Notes: generated by a model from the sequence alone, not told the origin. 64,000 bases of DNA from Jackrogersella multiformis (GCA_902806575.1 CADCXD010000010.1:930001-994000), one strand, 5' to 3'. Counted from the first letter of the stretch, positions 21,990 through 33,905 are shown. Program-made: numbers and translations.

Positions 21990-22950
21990 TGTGACGACAA
22001 TGAATGATAATAGAAGTAAAGTAATATGGTGTTAGCTATGAAGTTCACAGTTGAGCTGAGATTAAATGTACGTAGGTTGAGTTGTGGTTGATAGTAAATG
22101 TTGATTGATGGTAAAGGTGTAGGTAGGTAGGATGGAATCTGAAGAAAGATTTGGGAGAAATTTTGTAAATGGGCAATGGAGGCTTGGGGGTTTAAATACA
22201 TGAGCAGCCGCGGCGATGCTAGGGTGACGGTCGATGGTAAACCAGGTGATACTGGGGACTAGGAGATGTGGTGGTCTACGTGATATGGTTGTGTAGGAAA
22301 AGACGAGGTTGTATAGAACGGGTAAGATACGGCGCAAACAAGATCATAACCAGATTCTAGATTTCACTACCACTTTATCCTTTCATTCTCTTAAGCTCGA
22401 ACAATATAAACTAATAAATACCTACCTTTGATATCTGCACATGGCGTATCTCCTCATCTCTCGACACACGTGGGCAAGCGCCGGAACTGAAAAGTCCGCA
22501 GTCAGTGGAAGTTCATGTGGCCAGCAGATCATTTGCTGGGTAAAATCGAAATGGTTGGACCTGGGATGGATGAGTCATTCGAGTCTTCAGCATCGACAAG
22601 GTTCACGACAAGGTTCACGCCAAAAGCCTCATCGCGAAGTGAGGTAACCAAAGAGGACAGGCCAATCCAGAATGGCACTGCAAACGGCCTCCTGGGCAAG
22701 TGCCGTCATTTTCACATCGCCCAGAACACGATTTTTCTTTTCTTTTTCTCGGGCCGCCAAACGCGCACCATCCGCCCTACTATCATGACGGTGGGCTGAA
22801 AGCACTGCCGTACAAGCAGCGGGGAATGGGAATAGGAATAAAAGGAATAGCATAAATTGCCTCTGCTCCCCAATCCCTCGATGTCCGTCACTGCAGGGTC
22901 CAGGACCCCCGCCACCCATCCGGACTTCGACTTCGCTCTGTTTCGGTACC
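21990..22950. other. Intergenic between two divergent genes
   Basis: Promoter region of the F-box gene and of the plus-strand gene at 22951. Short open frames on both strands show no family signature. Confidence 0.4.
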
Positions 22951-23676
22951 ATGGCTAACGCAAACGCACTTTTATCGGCCATGGCTGATAACCTAGACGC
23001 CATCGATAAGTCGCTGTCCGAGGAGGACATCAGAGCCGATGCGCCTTGGGGCTTTGCAGTGTACCGCGTTTCGTATGGAAATGACGCGGCATGGAACCGG
23101 ATGCTGGAGAGCATTGAAGGAAGCGTAAGGAAGCGTCTCGAGTTGCAGAGCCGTGGCGACCTTCTTGCCCGCCATCGTTCCGTCGCCGTGGATAACCCAG
23201 CGGCGTATGATCGTCTCAAGCCGGATGGCATTCGAGCTGCGTTTAGGACGTGGGCAAGCGAGGAGCTCACGCGCAACTCAGCCAAGCCGCCTATGTCGGG
23301 TACTGGTGGAGGAATCATAGAAGGCTCCAAGGATATAGGAGATGAGAACACCACCTACGCCTGGGAGCGCCGTCGGGATTACTTCGCCGGCGCACGGTAT
23401 AACTTCTGCCTCGTGGTAGACGACCTTTGCCTAGAGTCGCTCGACGATATGCCTACCGGCACTGTAGTTAAGCCTATTCGCAAAGAGTTTTCGCCGCTGT
23501 CCCAAGACGACGAAGAAATGATCGTAGTCCGTGATGAAGAAGACAAGGAGTCAGACTACCCCGTTGGTTTTTGGGAAGACGGCGTTACGGATCACGAGGA
23601 GGACGTGGGCTGGATGTATATGCCTGTTGTTGAATATGTTGAGTATTATAATGACTTGTATGATGGGGATCATTAG
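22951..23676 (+). CDS. Uncharacterised fungal-family protein
   Basis: An intronless frame of 241 residues. The pattern is WGFAVYRVSYGNDAAWNRML near residue 33, a central charged region, ARYNFCLVVDDLCLESL near 148, an acidic stretch, and GWMYMPVVEYVEYYNDLYD at the end. I recognise this layout (WGF.VYR..Y.DD..W at the start, FC..VDD..L in the middle, W..VP...Y...Y.DL at the end) from a large, often multicopy family of uncharacterised ascomycete proteins. No catalytic motif, signal peptide or membrane segment is visible. The acidic C-terminus suggests a soluble protein. I can assign no function. An equally long open frame on the opposite strand is a shadow. Confidence 0.72.
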   Translation: MANANALLSAMADNLDAIDKSLSEEDIRADAPWGFAVYRVSYGNDAAWNRMLESIEGSVRKRLELQSRGDLLARHRSVAVDNPAAYDRLKPDGIRAAFRTWASEELTRNSAKPPMSGTGGGIIEGSKDIGDENTTYAWERRRDYFAGARYNFCLVVDDLCLESLDDMPTGTVVKPIRKEFSPLSQDDEEMIVVRDEEDKESDYPVGFWEDGVTDHEEDVGWMYMPVVEYVEYYNDLYDGDH

Positions 23677-24021
23677 TATGAGTGCTATGTACGCGCGCCT
23701 TTAACCTTTTATGATAGGAGTATTGAGGATGCGGTTGGATGTTGGAGGACGAAGGGGAAAACAGGAAACGCGAGCGTAAGTTAGTAGTGGTATATCAACG
23801 TCCAGTCCTGGAGGCTTCTATGTCGCGTAGGCATCATTTACACATATGCAAGATGAGGTATCCATCTCACACCTTCTTTATCATACCCATTACTAACACT
23901 GCAGCCTTGCAGTTGCACATATATCATCCATAACAACATAATTCAACTAACCAGTGAACTGTGATCTAGTTATTCAAGTATTCTATAGTAACCAACTATC
24001 CAAATCATACCTAGGTAGTCT
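23677..24021. other. Short intergenic region between convergent genes
   Basis: About 345 bases with no gene. It contains the 3' ends of the uncharacterised gene and the amidohydrolase, and a TACCTAGG motif at 24008-24015. Confidence 0.5.
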
Positions 24022-25860
24022 TCAATCCCGTGAGTAGACTTTCTTCCCTCCAACCCACGTCTCTCTCACCGTCAAGAGACGCAGGTTCTCGATGTCTATC
24101 TTCTCCAGCGGTGCGTCCAAGACTATCCAATCCGCATAAGCGCCCGGCTTAATCACCCCGGTCTTGCCCTTGGTGAAGCTACCATACGCGGGGCCCTCGG
24201 TGAAGCCTCTGATGGCTTGGTCTAAGTCGAGAGCCTCTTCCGTGTGCCACCCTTCGGGGGAGCCATCTGTGCCTCTGCCGGTATGCGGACTTCTTCTCGT
24301 GACGGCTGCGTAGATGCCTTGGAATGGGTTAGGGGGCTCGACGGGAAAGTCGCTTCCTAGTATGGGGTTGATGTCGAGTAAAGAGCTCATTCGGTAGGCC
24401 TCCTTCGTAGTGCGTTCCTTACCTAGTCTCTTCTCTGCGTATGCCATGTCGCTTGTAGCATGGGTGGGTTGGATGGAGGGGATTATTCCGGCAGCGTGCA
24501 TTCGAGCCTGGTCATCTGGATGAATAATCTGGGAATGTTCGATACGGAAGCGGTGATAAGATTGGCAGAGCGAGAGAGGCTCGTCAGGACAGAGTAGTCT
24601 GAGAGCCGCAACGATAGCATCGACGGCATTTCGGTTTGCCAAGTCACCGATTGCATGGATATTGACTTGAAACCCTTCATTGGCCCACGCAATGGTATCG
24701 TAGACTAATTCAGATGCGTTGACAAGCAGGGAGCCTGATGTGTCTGGACGGTCGGTATAGGGGTCAATCAAAGCGCTACCCCAACTTCCTAGGGCACCAT
24801 CTGATTGAAGTTAGACTTATATAAAAAAGTAGTTTCCTTGGAGCTTACCAGCAAAGAGCTTCACGCTCTGGATACTCAAAAATCCGTCGGGACTTGAATA
24901 TCGTTCCACTTCGTTAGGACAGAATGTGTTCCGTTCGTTACATTCTAACATGGCGTACACTCGTATCGTCCAGTCGTCGCCCCCTGCAAGCTCCTTGAAG
25001 AGGTTCAGATTGCTTGGTGTAACTCCGGCGTCGTGTACACCCACAAGCCCTACCTCGTTCAATTTTCTCATGGCGCTTTTCATAAACCGCTGTTTTTTAT
25101 TATCGTCCGGCTTAGGCCATAATGCCATAACCATATCCATGGCATTGTCGCAGAACACGCCCATCCCAGGGTCTCTTACGATCTCGCCACCAGGAATATC
25201 GGGTATTGACTCCGGAAGTAGGTCTAAGACCGCTTGGGAGACCCAGACACAATGCACATCTACCCTGTCGAGCATAATGTATAGGTCCTTGAGTTTCTTG
25301 TCCGCCGCCAGGTCATGCTTCGATGAAGTCAGCTCCCCAACGATGACCGGCACGTTCTCGGGATTGCCGGACTAACTCACAGCAGTCGGCATCTTCCCAA
25401 GAGCCATTTGATCCCACCCGATTCCTCTCAGCCACTCCTCCTTCGACCCGGCTGAAGGATTCTCGTCGAGATAGTTCTGCACACGAGACCGTACTTCATC
25501 CATGGAAGTAGACCCGAAGAGGTCCACCGAGTTCAAAAACTCGCCGTATTGTAATAGATGCCCGTGGCCGTCCCACAGGCCGGGCATCGCGAAACCCGAG
25601 TTAGCATTCCGGGCGAGCTCTGTGTCCTCCGCAGCCGTAAAAGTCTTAGAGAACTTTCCGTTTGACGATACCGAGAAGCAATTTACATATGGCTCTGCTG
25701 CGGAGTTCGTGCGTACTGATTGGTAGCAGTACGTCTCGGTCTGGGTGTAATCCACTACTCCTTGGCGAAGTTTGATGAGTCCGGCCAAAGTGACAATAAC
25801 GGCCGATGAGTAGAACCAGGCTGTATCACGTCCTAGACGTGGGATACGAAGCCAGTCCAT
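24022..25860 (-). CDS. Amidohydrolase-3 family enzyme (YtcJ/LAF3-like), N-terminal membrane anchor
   Basis: Exons 25860-25381, 25317-24849 and 24800-24022 give 575 residues. Splices are GTGAGT...GAAG and GTAAGC...TCAG. Residues 14-31 form a hydrophobic segment, so the enzyme is probably membrane-tethered or secreted. The metal-dependent amidohydrolase core follows: GLWDGHGH (His99, His101), RVDVHCVWVS, KLFADGALGSWG across the second splice, VNIHAIGDLANR, RIEHSQIIHP and LGSDFPVEPPNP. These are the metal-ligand landmarks of the YtcJ branch (Amidohydro_3), which hydrolyses C-N bonds in amides or cyclic ureas. The substrate is unknown. It sits head-to-head with the phosphatase gene downstream, across a region with TACCTAGG palindromes. 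Confidence 0.9.
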
Positions 25861-26409
25861 AGCTGGATAGCCAGTATCACCGGAACTAGATACGTGTGTA
25901 CAGTATTATATTGGCATGAGAGGCATGGCGCATGGAAAGTTAGAGCTGATATATGCGCAGTTCTGGATTTGATATGGAGGTGTGTGATAAGAGAACCCCC
26001 GTTAAAGTACATTTATGGATAATCGCATACTCATAGCGCTAAGTACCTAGGTATGTGCTAACTCGTTTATCAGAGGTTTAATTAATCCGTAACCTAGCAG
26101 CCTAGGTACCTAGGTACGTAATTAATAGGGGCCAGCCAGGAACGCGCGAAGTGGGGGCGGGGTTGCGGTAACGTCACTGTATAGTTCGGGAGTCCCGCCT
26201 ATAGGCTAGCTGTAGTTGATGTTACGCGTCTACCTACGTCTCCTTTCTGGGAATGGGTTTCAACTTCAACCTACAACCTCCTTTTTTTTTTCTCTACATT
26301 TACTTAAGACTGTCCAACCCGATGTGACTTGCCACGGCGCAAAAAGAAGCGAATTAAGTAAATTCAATCCAAAACCCCCACCAACTAAATCGCAATCGCA
26401 ATCGCAACC
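25861..26409. other. Divergent promoter region with TACCTAGG palindromes
   Basis: About 550 bases between the amidohydrolase and phosphatase starts. Palindromic runs occur at 26043-26053 and 26100-26119. No gene is seen. Confidence 0.5.
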
Positions 26410-27293
26410 ATGGCCGACGCAGCCGCTCTTCTCAAGCTCGCCGAGACCGATGTGTCGCAAGAGATCACAAAGGAGCAATACATACCGGTGCTCACGAGCC
26501 CGCCCTTCGTGTTCGTCGATGGGATCTTCAACACGCGGGACATCGGGTTAGTCCCGGGCAGCCCCTTGCGCGCGGGCTACGTCTTCCGATCCGGCACCCT
26601 CACGCAGCTGACCGACAACGGGCAGGCCGTGCTCACGGGGAAGCTAGGCATCAAGCGCGTGTTCGACCTGCGCTCTCCAGGGGAGCGCGGCGAGGCGCCG
26701 GAACCGCCGCTCGATGGTGTCGAGCATACCTGGATAGAAAGCTCGCGGCCTGATTCCACACCCGAGCTGGATCTCTTCGCTGTGGGCGCCGGAGAGGAGG
26801 GCTACCGTAAAATGTACCTCGAGGTCGTCGATGTGTACCAGGAGAGCTGGAAGGCGATTTTAGAGCACATCAGAGACCGGCCTGCGGATCCGTTTTTGGT
26901 ACATTGCACTGGTACGTAGCACGTTGGCTTAAAATCGGTTCCTTATTGACGCGTGTACCAGCTGGGCGTGACAGAACTGGGGTGCTCGCAGGTCTACTTC
27001 TCACGCTTGCCGGCGCGTCGCAGGATGCCATAATCCTCGACTACATGCTATCGCGGATAGGGACTGAGCCCGTCCGGCTGATGCTCCTAAATTTCGCAGT
27101 AGCTGGCTCGAATGCGAAAAGCCAAGACCAGCCAGGCTTTCATAATCTAATCACTCTGCGAGCCTCGAGCTGGAACGCGTTCGTCGACGGCGTGCAGAAA
27201 GAATACGGCGGTTTCGAGCAGTTTATCACGGATAAGCTAGGGTTCTCGAAGGACGATCTAGCTAAGATCAAAACGAATCTAACAAGCTCTTAA
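26410..27293 (+). CDS. Atypical protein-tyrosine/lipid phosphatase (Y_phosphatase3 type)
   Basis: Exon 1 (26410-26911) and exon 2 (26962-27293) give 277 residues. The intron (GTACGT...CCAG) splits the active-site loop: HCT in exon 1 and AGRDRTG in exon 2 form HCTAGRDRTG, with Cys166 and Arg172 as the CX5R pair. The N-terminal half carries INTRDIG-like FNTRDIGLV, FRSGTLTQL and KRVFDLRSPGE, the usual order in fungal and bacterial tyrosine/serine phosphatases of this family. The product is a soluble phosphatase acting on phosphotyrosine or phosphoinositide; the target is unknown. Both exons together give the normal length for the family. Confidence 0.9.
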
Positions 27294-27961
27294 ATCTTTT
27301 GCTGTTTAGACTTTCCGTTTAAAAATTGAGAGTTAAATGTCAAAATTTAGATCAAGCGATACCATCAATGCTGAGATTCTTATATGAGCACAAGGTTTGC
27401 TCAGTAGGTAGTTAGATAACACGTGTTGGTACAACTAACCACGAGGCTTCTTAGTTTTACCGGGAGGGTAAGAGAAGGATTATGTACCTACATAGGTTAG
27501 GTGGGTATGATTTACAATCATCAGTACGGCAACTCGATCCGGCGAGGAGTTTTGTTATGTACCGGCTCCCGACACTTCAGAGATATGTGGATACCATGAC
27601 GAGGAGATGGGTTGCGTATCATTGAGATACTTATCTAAGGTAGCCCAGACTTTTTATCAATAGAGATGAATTAGATAGACATAACCGTCGTTTGATAAAT
27701 CATCATGTGAAAGGGCGCGCCGAAATTTTAAATATGGGGTATACTTAAGTGAATACATTAGTTCTAAAAGTCGGTCGGATTATAAATATATAGGTAGCTC
27801 TCCACTCCATATCTCCTTCATCGGAGGCCTATGCAGTATTCCCATTAGAACATTATCCAAGACGTATCGTGGCAAACTAGGTAGTCTTTAAATTCATTAT
27901 TGTAGTTGGACTTCCAATTTCGTAACGATATCATTTATCTGAAAAGCTTACTTGTGACTAC
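27294..27961. other. Intergenic
   Basis: About 670 bases, AT-rich, with no gene recognised. It holds the promoter of the MFS gene. Confidence 0.5.
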
Positions 27962-29538
27962 ATGGCGAGCCGCGATATAGAACTAGAGGCAATTTGCCAT
28001 CCAACTTCAAGGGTTGGGGTTCCAACGACTCCGGTTGAAAGCCCACAGTCGCAGGACGGTTCACAGCCCGAAGAAGGATTACAAGAGTTCTCGTTGCCGC
28101 CCGTCGATGGCGGCAAAGATGCGTGGCTCTTCCTGGCAGCATGCTGGGCGGTAGAAGGACTCGTTTGGGGTACGCTTCAGTACTGCACTGCTAAACTAGT
28201 ATCAACTTGCTAACTGGTCTTGATAGGCTTTCCATTTGCCTTTGGGGTGTTCCAGGATTACTATACCACCCATGAGCCTTTTGCGGGCTCGCCAAATATT
28301 GCAGTCATTGGTACTTGCTCCATGGGAATCATGTATCTCACCGCGCCGCTTGTGATGGGGCTTTGTCGTCTCTTTAATCAATGGGCCCGGTGGGCATCTC
28401 TACTTGGCTTGTCAATTATGTGCCTCTCGCTTGCAATGAGCTCGTTTTCGACGTCGGTCCCGCATCTAATCGCTACTCAAGGCATTATCTACGCCATCGG
28501 CGGTAGCATCACGTACTGCCCCTGTATACTAGTAAGTGGAAGATGAGAAGTGATACAAACGATGCTGCCCTGGTCTTCGTGGTCCAGAGGATGGTATTCA
28601 TCTCCGGATGACAGGACGTTTGAGGTGACATGAATAATAACAACACACTGCTAACGAATAAATCTGATTAGTATATGGATGAGTGGTTTGTGCGGCGTAA
28701 AGGCCTAGCTTACGGCATAATGTGGTCAGGCACAGGTCTTGCCGGAGTGGTACTACCTCTCCTATTAGAATACCTTCTTCACACCTTCGGGTTTAGGACA
28801 ACACTGCGGCTCTGGGCTGGCCTACTGTTTGCCCTAACGGCTCCGCTGGCGTGGTTCATCAAGCCACGCTTGCCTCACTCAGCAACAAGCCATGTCAAGC
28901 CCTTCGATTTGAAGATGCTCGTAGTCCCTGCCTTCTGGTTATACCAGCTTGCAAACATCGTGGAAGCGACAGGATTCTTCTTGCCGGGAATCTATCTTCC
29001 TACATACGCCCGCGGTGCCCTCGGCGCGGCGACGTACACTTCGGCGACCACAATCCTCTTGGTAAATGTCGCTTCCGTCTTTGGATGTGTGTCAATGGGA
29101 TGGTTCATCGATCGTTTCCATGTCACGACGTGTATATTGTTATCGACAATTGGCGCCTCGATTGGCGCTCTAGCCATATGGGGGTTAGCATCCTCCCTCC
29201 CGCCTCTATACTTCTTCTGCATCATATACGGGCTATTCGCAGGATCATATACTTCTACGTGGCCTGGCATCATGAACGAAATTGTTCGAAAAGGAGAAGC
29301 AACAGGTCAAGGCTACATCGACCCGAGTATGGTTTTCGGCTGGCTTGCTGCGGGCCGAGGGATTGGCAACGTGGTCTCGGGTCCTTTAAGTGAAAATCTA
29401 ATCCAGGGTCTATCATGGAAAGGCGATACTGCAGCCTATGGCTATGGTAGTGGTTATGGCAGTCTCATCGTATTTACCGGCGTTACGGCTTTATTGGGCG
29501 GAGCGAGTTTCATCTGGAGACGGCTGGGATTGTTGTGA
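27962..29538 (+). CDS. MFS transporter, monocarboxylate-transporter-like
   Basis: Exons 27962-28169, 28227-28531 and 28672-29538 give 459 residues with consistent phase. The first ~50 residues are polar and cytoplasmic. About twelve hydrophobic segments follow, starting LAACWAVEGLVWGFPFAFGV across the first intron. The pattern FGVFQDYY, YMDEWFVRRKGLAYGIMWSG, GLAGVVLPLL and FIDRFHVTT is characteristic of fungal MCT-type (SLC16-like) members, with the W-F-x-x-R-K-G-L-A-x-G loop between membrane segments 4 and 5. It lies in the plasma membrane and probably moves a small carboxylate or related solute. Substrate and partner genes are not evident. Confidence 0.9.
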
Positions 29539-31122
29539 ACTCCCGCTGAAGACTTTGTCTTTGTTGAAACTTGTGGCCATTCTAATGGCACCCTTTTTAT
29601 TGGTGCTTAGATCATAAATAAGACTAAGTAATGTTGTACAGGAGAAAAGCAAAGGTCAGACATCCTTGAAAATATTATGATTAAAGATACCTAGGTACCT
29701 ACCCTGCTGCTATCGGTACCTAGATACTTAGAGGCTAGGAAAGTGCTTTCAAATTGTGTGAATTTAATTGGACAATGGCGTCTTTTAATTCGGCAAATGT
29801 CGGCATTTTAGCGCCTTCGTAAAATCGGAAATCGGAACAGGGATTATGTGCTTAATGCGGACCCGAGGGCACGCCGCTTTAAGCCGGAGCCTAGCCTGAG
29901 CTGTGCCCCTTACCTATAAATTTGACTGCCTACAGCATTTCTGTGCAACAAACAACTTTTCACAAACCAGAGTAGGAAAAGACTATCGCTGAACGAATCA
30001 TTGCCCCCGAGTTGGTTGAAAATTTCAATTTCGAATTGAGATGCCAAATCCAAATCCTTAGTGAAAAGAGCACTCTTAGGTGACAAGCGTCTTGTGTTCT
30101 TTGGTAGAGATTCGAGTCTGGCATGGCGAAACTGACCAAGGCAGTGGGACATACTGCGCTAAGCACGGAGAGAACTAGGGATCAGGCGGCGTCAGCATGT
30201 TGAGCACTGCAAGTCATAAGTGCACCAGGCTTCCTCATCAGTCTTATGCGAGCGTACAGTCGAACAAGGACAAAGAGGAACATCAAAGACACAAATAGGT
30301 ATGCAGATACTCAATATCAGTGCCTAACGAAGGAGTCTTTAAAGTTCGGCGTCACACCGGAGGGCAGCTATGGGGCCGGAACCTAGGATTAGGTAGTCCA
30401 AACGTGACAGCAAGATACGGACAGATTCAATGACAGCTATGGCGGCGTGATGTTTATGGGAGGCGGCAAGAACCAGTCTTGTGCAGTGGGAACAACCCCC
30501 CTCTTTTTAGTTCGAGATATCGCCTAAGCACGGAAAGAGGATCGGGGGATTTCGAGCAGAGAAAAGGACCTGAGGTAAAATGAAAGAATCAGAAGAGCAG
30601 CGTCCGTCTTCGGGTCACCTTCCCAGCCTCGAGTGAGATAGTAGGTGGGAGTTGTCTAGTTTGGGAGGCTGCGCCGCAACACCAGCACGCCGTTGGTAGT
30701 TCAGTCTAGATTGTAGCAGGGCCGCTCCGCCAATGACGATATCCACAGTGGTGTGAAAAGAACCTACCTAGGTACTCGAATAGTTGGTTCCGAAGATATT
30801 TTGGATCAGTGATCTCAGACGGCTCGAGCTACGTAGGTACCTATAGGTAAGGTAGTCAGGGTACCGGGAATATCTGCAAGGGAGCACTAGACCTCTACGA
30901 TTACCGCGGCAGTGATTGGTTTGCTGCAGCTCAAAAGGAACATAATCCACCATCCAACCGCCAAAATAATCGCCTGTGCCTACACGCAGCGCCAGTGCAG
31001 ATCCCCCAGATTCTCCAACCCTTCTACTCCCTTTCTCAACCATATTAGACAGTTTCAGCACCTCCGTAGGTATTCACTCTCGTTCGGTTCTTAGTTTCAG
31101 TCCCTTTTCACGCTCTCGCACC
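29539..31122. other. Intergenic, about 1.6 kb
   Basis: I see no gene. TACCTAGGTACCTA occurs at 29691-29703, with further motifs at 30763-30775 and 30830-30850. Short frames at 29.9-30.2 kb and 30.8-31.1 kb lack any signature. Confidence 0.45.
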
Positions 31123-33019
31123 ATGTTCACGCGCATTCTGGTCGCAGCAGTTGTGCTGCTTATAACTTACTTGTATAGCAAGATCCGGTATAAACGCCTG
31201 AGGCAATTTTCCCGCTTTGCTCAGCTTCCCCCTTCCGCGATCTTGGGGCATCTCCAGATCTTAGATAAATTTATCAAATGCGCGCCGCCCAAAGCTCATG
31301 CAGGTAGCCAGCTCTGTTACTACCAATGACATTCGTCCCAGCACTGTGGCTAATTACTGGCCAGATGTGGCAATCACGGCCATGTACAAGGCCTTGGGTC
31401 GCCCGCCAGTAATGCTTATAGATCTTCGCCCTATCAGCTCGCTCTTAGCTGTCGTTGGAAGCTATGAGGTTGCGGAGCAGATTGTGAAGGCCTCGAGCCG
31501 CTTCCCGTACAGTCCTCCTAAGTCGCCTGAGACTTGGAACCACGTAGAGTATCTGACTAGGCCTACCTCGATCGTATCTTCTCGGGTAAGGAAGTACCTC
31601 CTATCGTCGACCTGTCCTGCTACGAAGCTTTGGGTTAATGACCATCAATGCTTACACTTCGAATATCTTAGGACGAGAGCTGGAAAGCGCTTCGCAAACG
31701 CTTCAACCCCGGCTTTGCGCCTCAACATCTCTTGAGCCTGCTCCCCCATCATTGATAAGGCTTTCCTCTTCCTTCACCTCCTCGACAATTTGTCACGCTC
31801 CGGGAAAGAGTTTTCGCTTCAAGACCTTGCCACAAATCTGACCTTTGACGTCATTGGGCGTGTGGTTCTCGATATTGATATGGTCAGTGGTCTCTTTTTT
31901 CGCGTGGCCATTTCGCTAGATAATCGAGCTTAGCCATCAGCAGGGAGGGCGCCCAGAGTGACAACCCGACAAACTTTATGCGTGTTTTCCACGAGCTCAT
32001 CCAAACCTATGCCGACGAGCAGATCACCTTGCCTTGGTGGTGCACGCCCTGGCTAGAATGGAAGCGCAATGGTCTCGCGAAGCAGGCCAGAGACACCCTC
32101 AAGTACATTGTCCGTGAGCGATACGCAGAGCTTGGCCAAGCTGCCAAGTCCCGCAGCATCCTTTCCATGAGTCTCCAGGGTGTCGAAGACTTGAACACCA
32201 GAACAGTGGACGTGACGTGCGATCAGCTCAGCACCTTCATATTCGCCGGCCACGATACGACTAGTACCACACTGGCCTGGACGTTCTATGAGCTGTCGCG
32301 CACGCCTCATGCACTGCGAGCCGTCCGCGCCGAATTAGACGAACTCTTTGGCCTAGACCCAAGCCCTGCATCTGTGCGTGCCCGCCTCACGGGCCCTGGG
32401 AGGGGGGAGCTCTTGCATCGCATGACTTACACAACTGCCGTAATTAAGGACGTCCTCCGACTGTGGCCCCTGGTGGAACAGCACGGACGACAAACCCTGG
32501 GGACGGGCTTAGGGTCACACTGCCAGCCTCTTCGTCTTCGCCTGGCGGTGAGATGAGCGAGATGGATTGGTGTTGTATCTCGTCCATTCCATTATCCAGC
32601 GTGACCCGGCCGTGTTCGGTGATACGGCTAGCGTTTTTGTCCCGGAGCGCTGGCTCGATCTGGACGCCCCGGTCCCGGCTGGGGCGTGGAGGGCATTTGA
32701 GAGGGGCCCCCGAGGTTGCATTGGCCAAGAGCTGGCAATAATAGAGATACGCGTCCTGCACGCATTGGCAGTGCGACGTTATAACTTTACTAAGGTTGGT
32801 ATTGGAGCAGTGTCGTCTAACAAAACCAGCGGACAACCCGAGATGGGCAAACAAGGCCAATACAAGGTAGTGGAGGAGATGTACATGGTGAGTTTTCTAA
32901 TGCGAAACTCTACAAAGTAGGCTTGCAAGCCCCTTAGGCTAACGAACGTGCAGAAGATGCAGGTGACTGCGAAGCCGGTCGACGGCATGATGATGAAGGT
33001 GAAGATTGCCGTCAGCTGA
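31123..33019 (+). pseudogene. Cytochrome P450 pseudogene with three frame breaks
   Basis: The original gene can still be followed. There is an N-terminal membrane anchor (MFTRILVAAVVLLITYLYSK), then KALGRPPVMLIDLRP, SWKALRKRFNPGFAPQHLL, the I-helix TFIFAGHDTTSTT, the K-helix VLRLWP, PERWLD, and the haem loop FERGPRGCIGQ with its Cys intact. Introns include 31304-31364, 31586-31671 and one from 31883. Three frame changes do not fit introns: a five-C run at 31743-31747 (one base too many), a four-C run at 32467-32470 (one too few, at the K-helix), and near 32562-32567. A final small exon ends at 33019. Intact, this would be an ER-bound mono-oxygenase. I treat it as a recently broken gene. Clustered sequencing errors are the alternative. 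Confidence 0.8.
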
Positions 33020-33099
33020 GCGAGGGTGAATGCCTTAGATTTCTAGCCCAGGTCTTTGGGGAAGGGAGAGCGAGGCTTCCCGTCGGACATGGACGACAT

Positions 33100-33468
33100 C
33101 AGGGCTTAGGCCCAGGACGGGACTCGGGAGGAGGTCCACCCCAGGTCCGGAAGTGCGGCATGAACTCCAGCTCCGGGATGTAGCAGAACGAGTTCTAGTC
33201 CCTACCAATGCCGTTGCGGTACTGGGAGATCCGTAGCTTGCTCTCCTCGACGCGGTGGGTCTAGGACGGGATTCGGTCGCGCACGAGGCGGATCTGCTGG
33301 ATGCCGATGTTCTGGAGTACCAGCCCGTCGCTGCCGAAGCCGACGTCGACATGATACATCTTGCCGTCTAGCGTCACGGTGCTCATGATAGAGCTCCTTT
33401 AGTAGCTGTATACGACCCAGGAATTAGTCGACCTGCTCCTGACTGTATGCCGATGCTATTACTTTCAT
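33100..33468 (-). pseudogene. Arylamine N-acetyltransferase relic lacking the catalytic domain
   Basis: On the minus strand, from an ATG at 33468, the frame reads SAYSQEQVD, stop, FLGRIQLLKELYH, which resembles the start of N-acetyltransferases. It is followed at once by STVTLDGKMYHVDVGFGSDG, the strand carrying the conserved DVGFG motif with the catalytic Asp. The part that should lie between them, with the catalytic Cys and His, is missing, so an internal deletion is likely. Further in-frame TAG and TAA codons stand where Gln is expected (for example before THRVEE). YIPELEFMPHF is still readable near the end. Such enzymes acetylate arylamines and are used in fungal detoxification. The lower limit of the relic is approximate. 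Confidence 0.62.
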
Positions 33469-33905
33469 CGCGCCCTTATAGCCACTTCATTCTGTATGAG
33501 TCCTAAATAGAACGTAGACACCTGATGAACTCCTTCTACCGACTTGTCCAGTGAGGCTGGCGTCAAGGTGAATAAGATTTCTACCTTAGGTAGGCGTTAA
33601 ACTTAAGAATCCTTGAGACCGCTTGATTTGTACCATTTCTGTATACTAATCATAGCTGCTCGTAACCATCATCCCCGTACTAGGTATCTCGATAAGTCAG
33701 CATATTCTACAATTCCTCAAAAAAGAGCCCAAGTCGAAGCATCAATTCAATCATTTATAGTCAGCGATCAATATATTGAGAGCAGCAACAAAATAAAGAT
33801 ATCCACAATTATCATATTGCATTACTTCCCGATATTATTCTTGTAAAGTAAGCTAGGTATGTTGAGGAAACCATATTCGGCATGTAAAATATATATCGCT
33901 AAATA

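Noticed and set aside
22629..23354. 241-codon minus-strand frame, as long as the plus-strand gene it overlaps
   Set aside because: The plus-strand protein has a recognisable family pattern; the minus one is low-quality Ser/Arg-rich sequence.
33035..33352. 105-codon Ser/Arg-rich minus-strand frame
   Set aside because: It is a wrong-frame shadow of the N-acetyltransferase relic, whose true frame contains stops.
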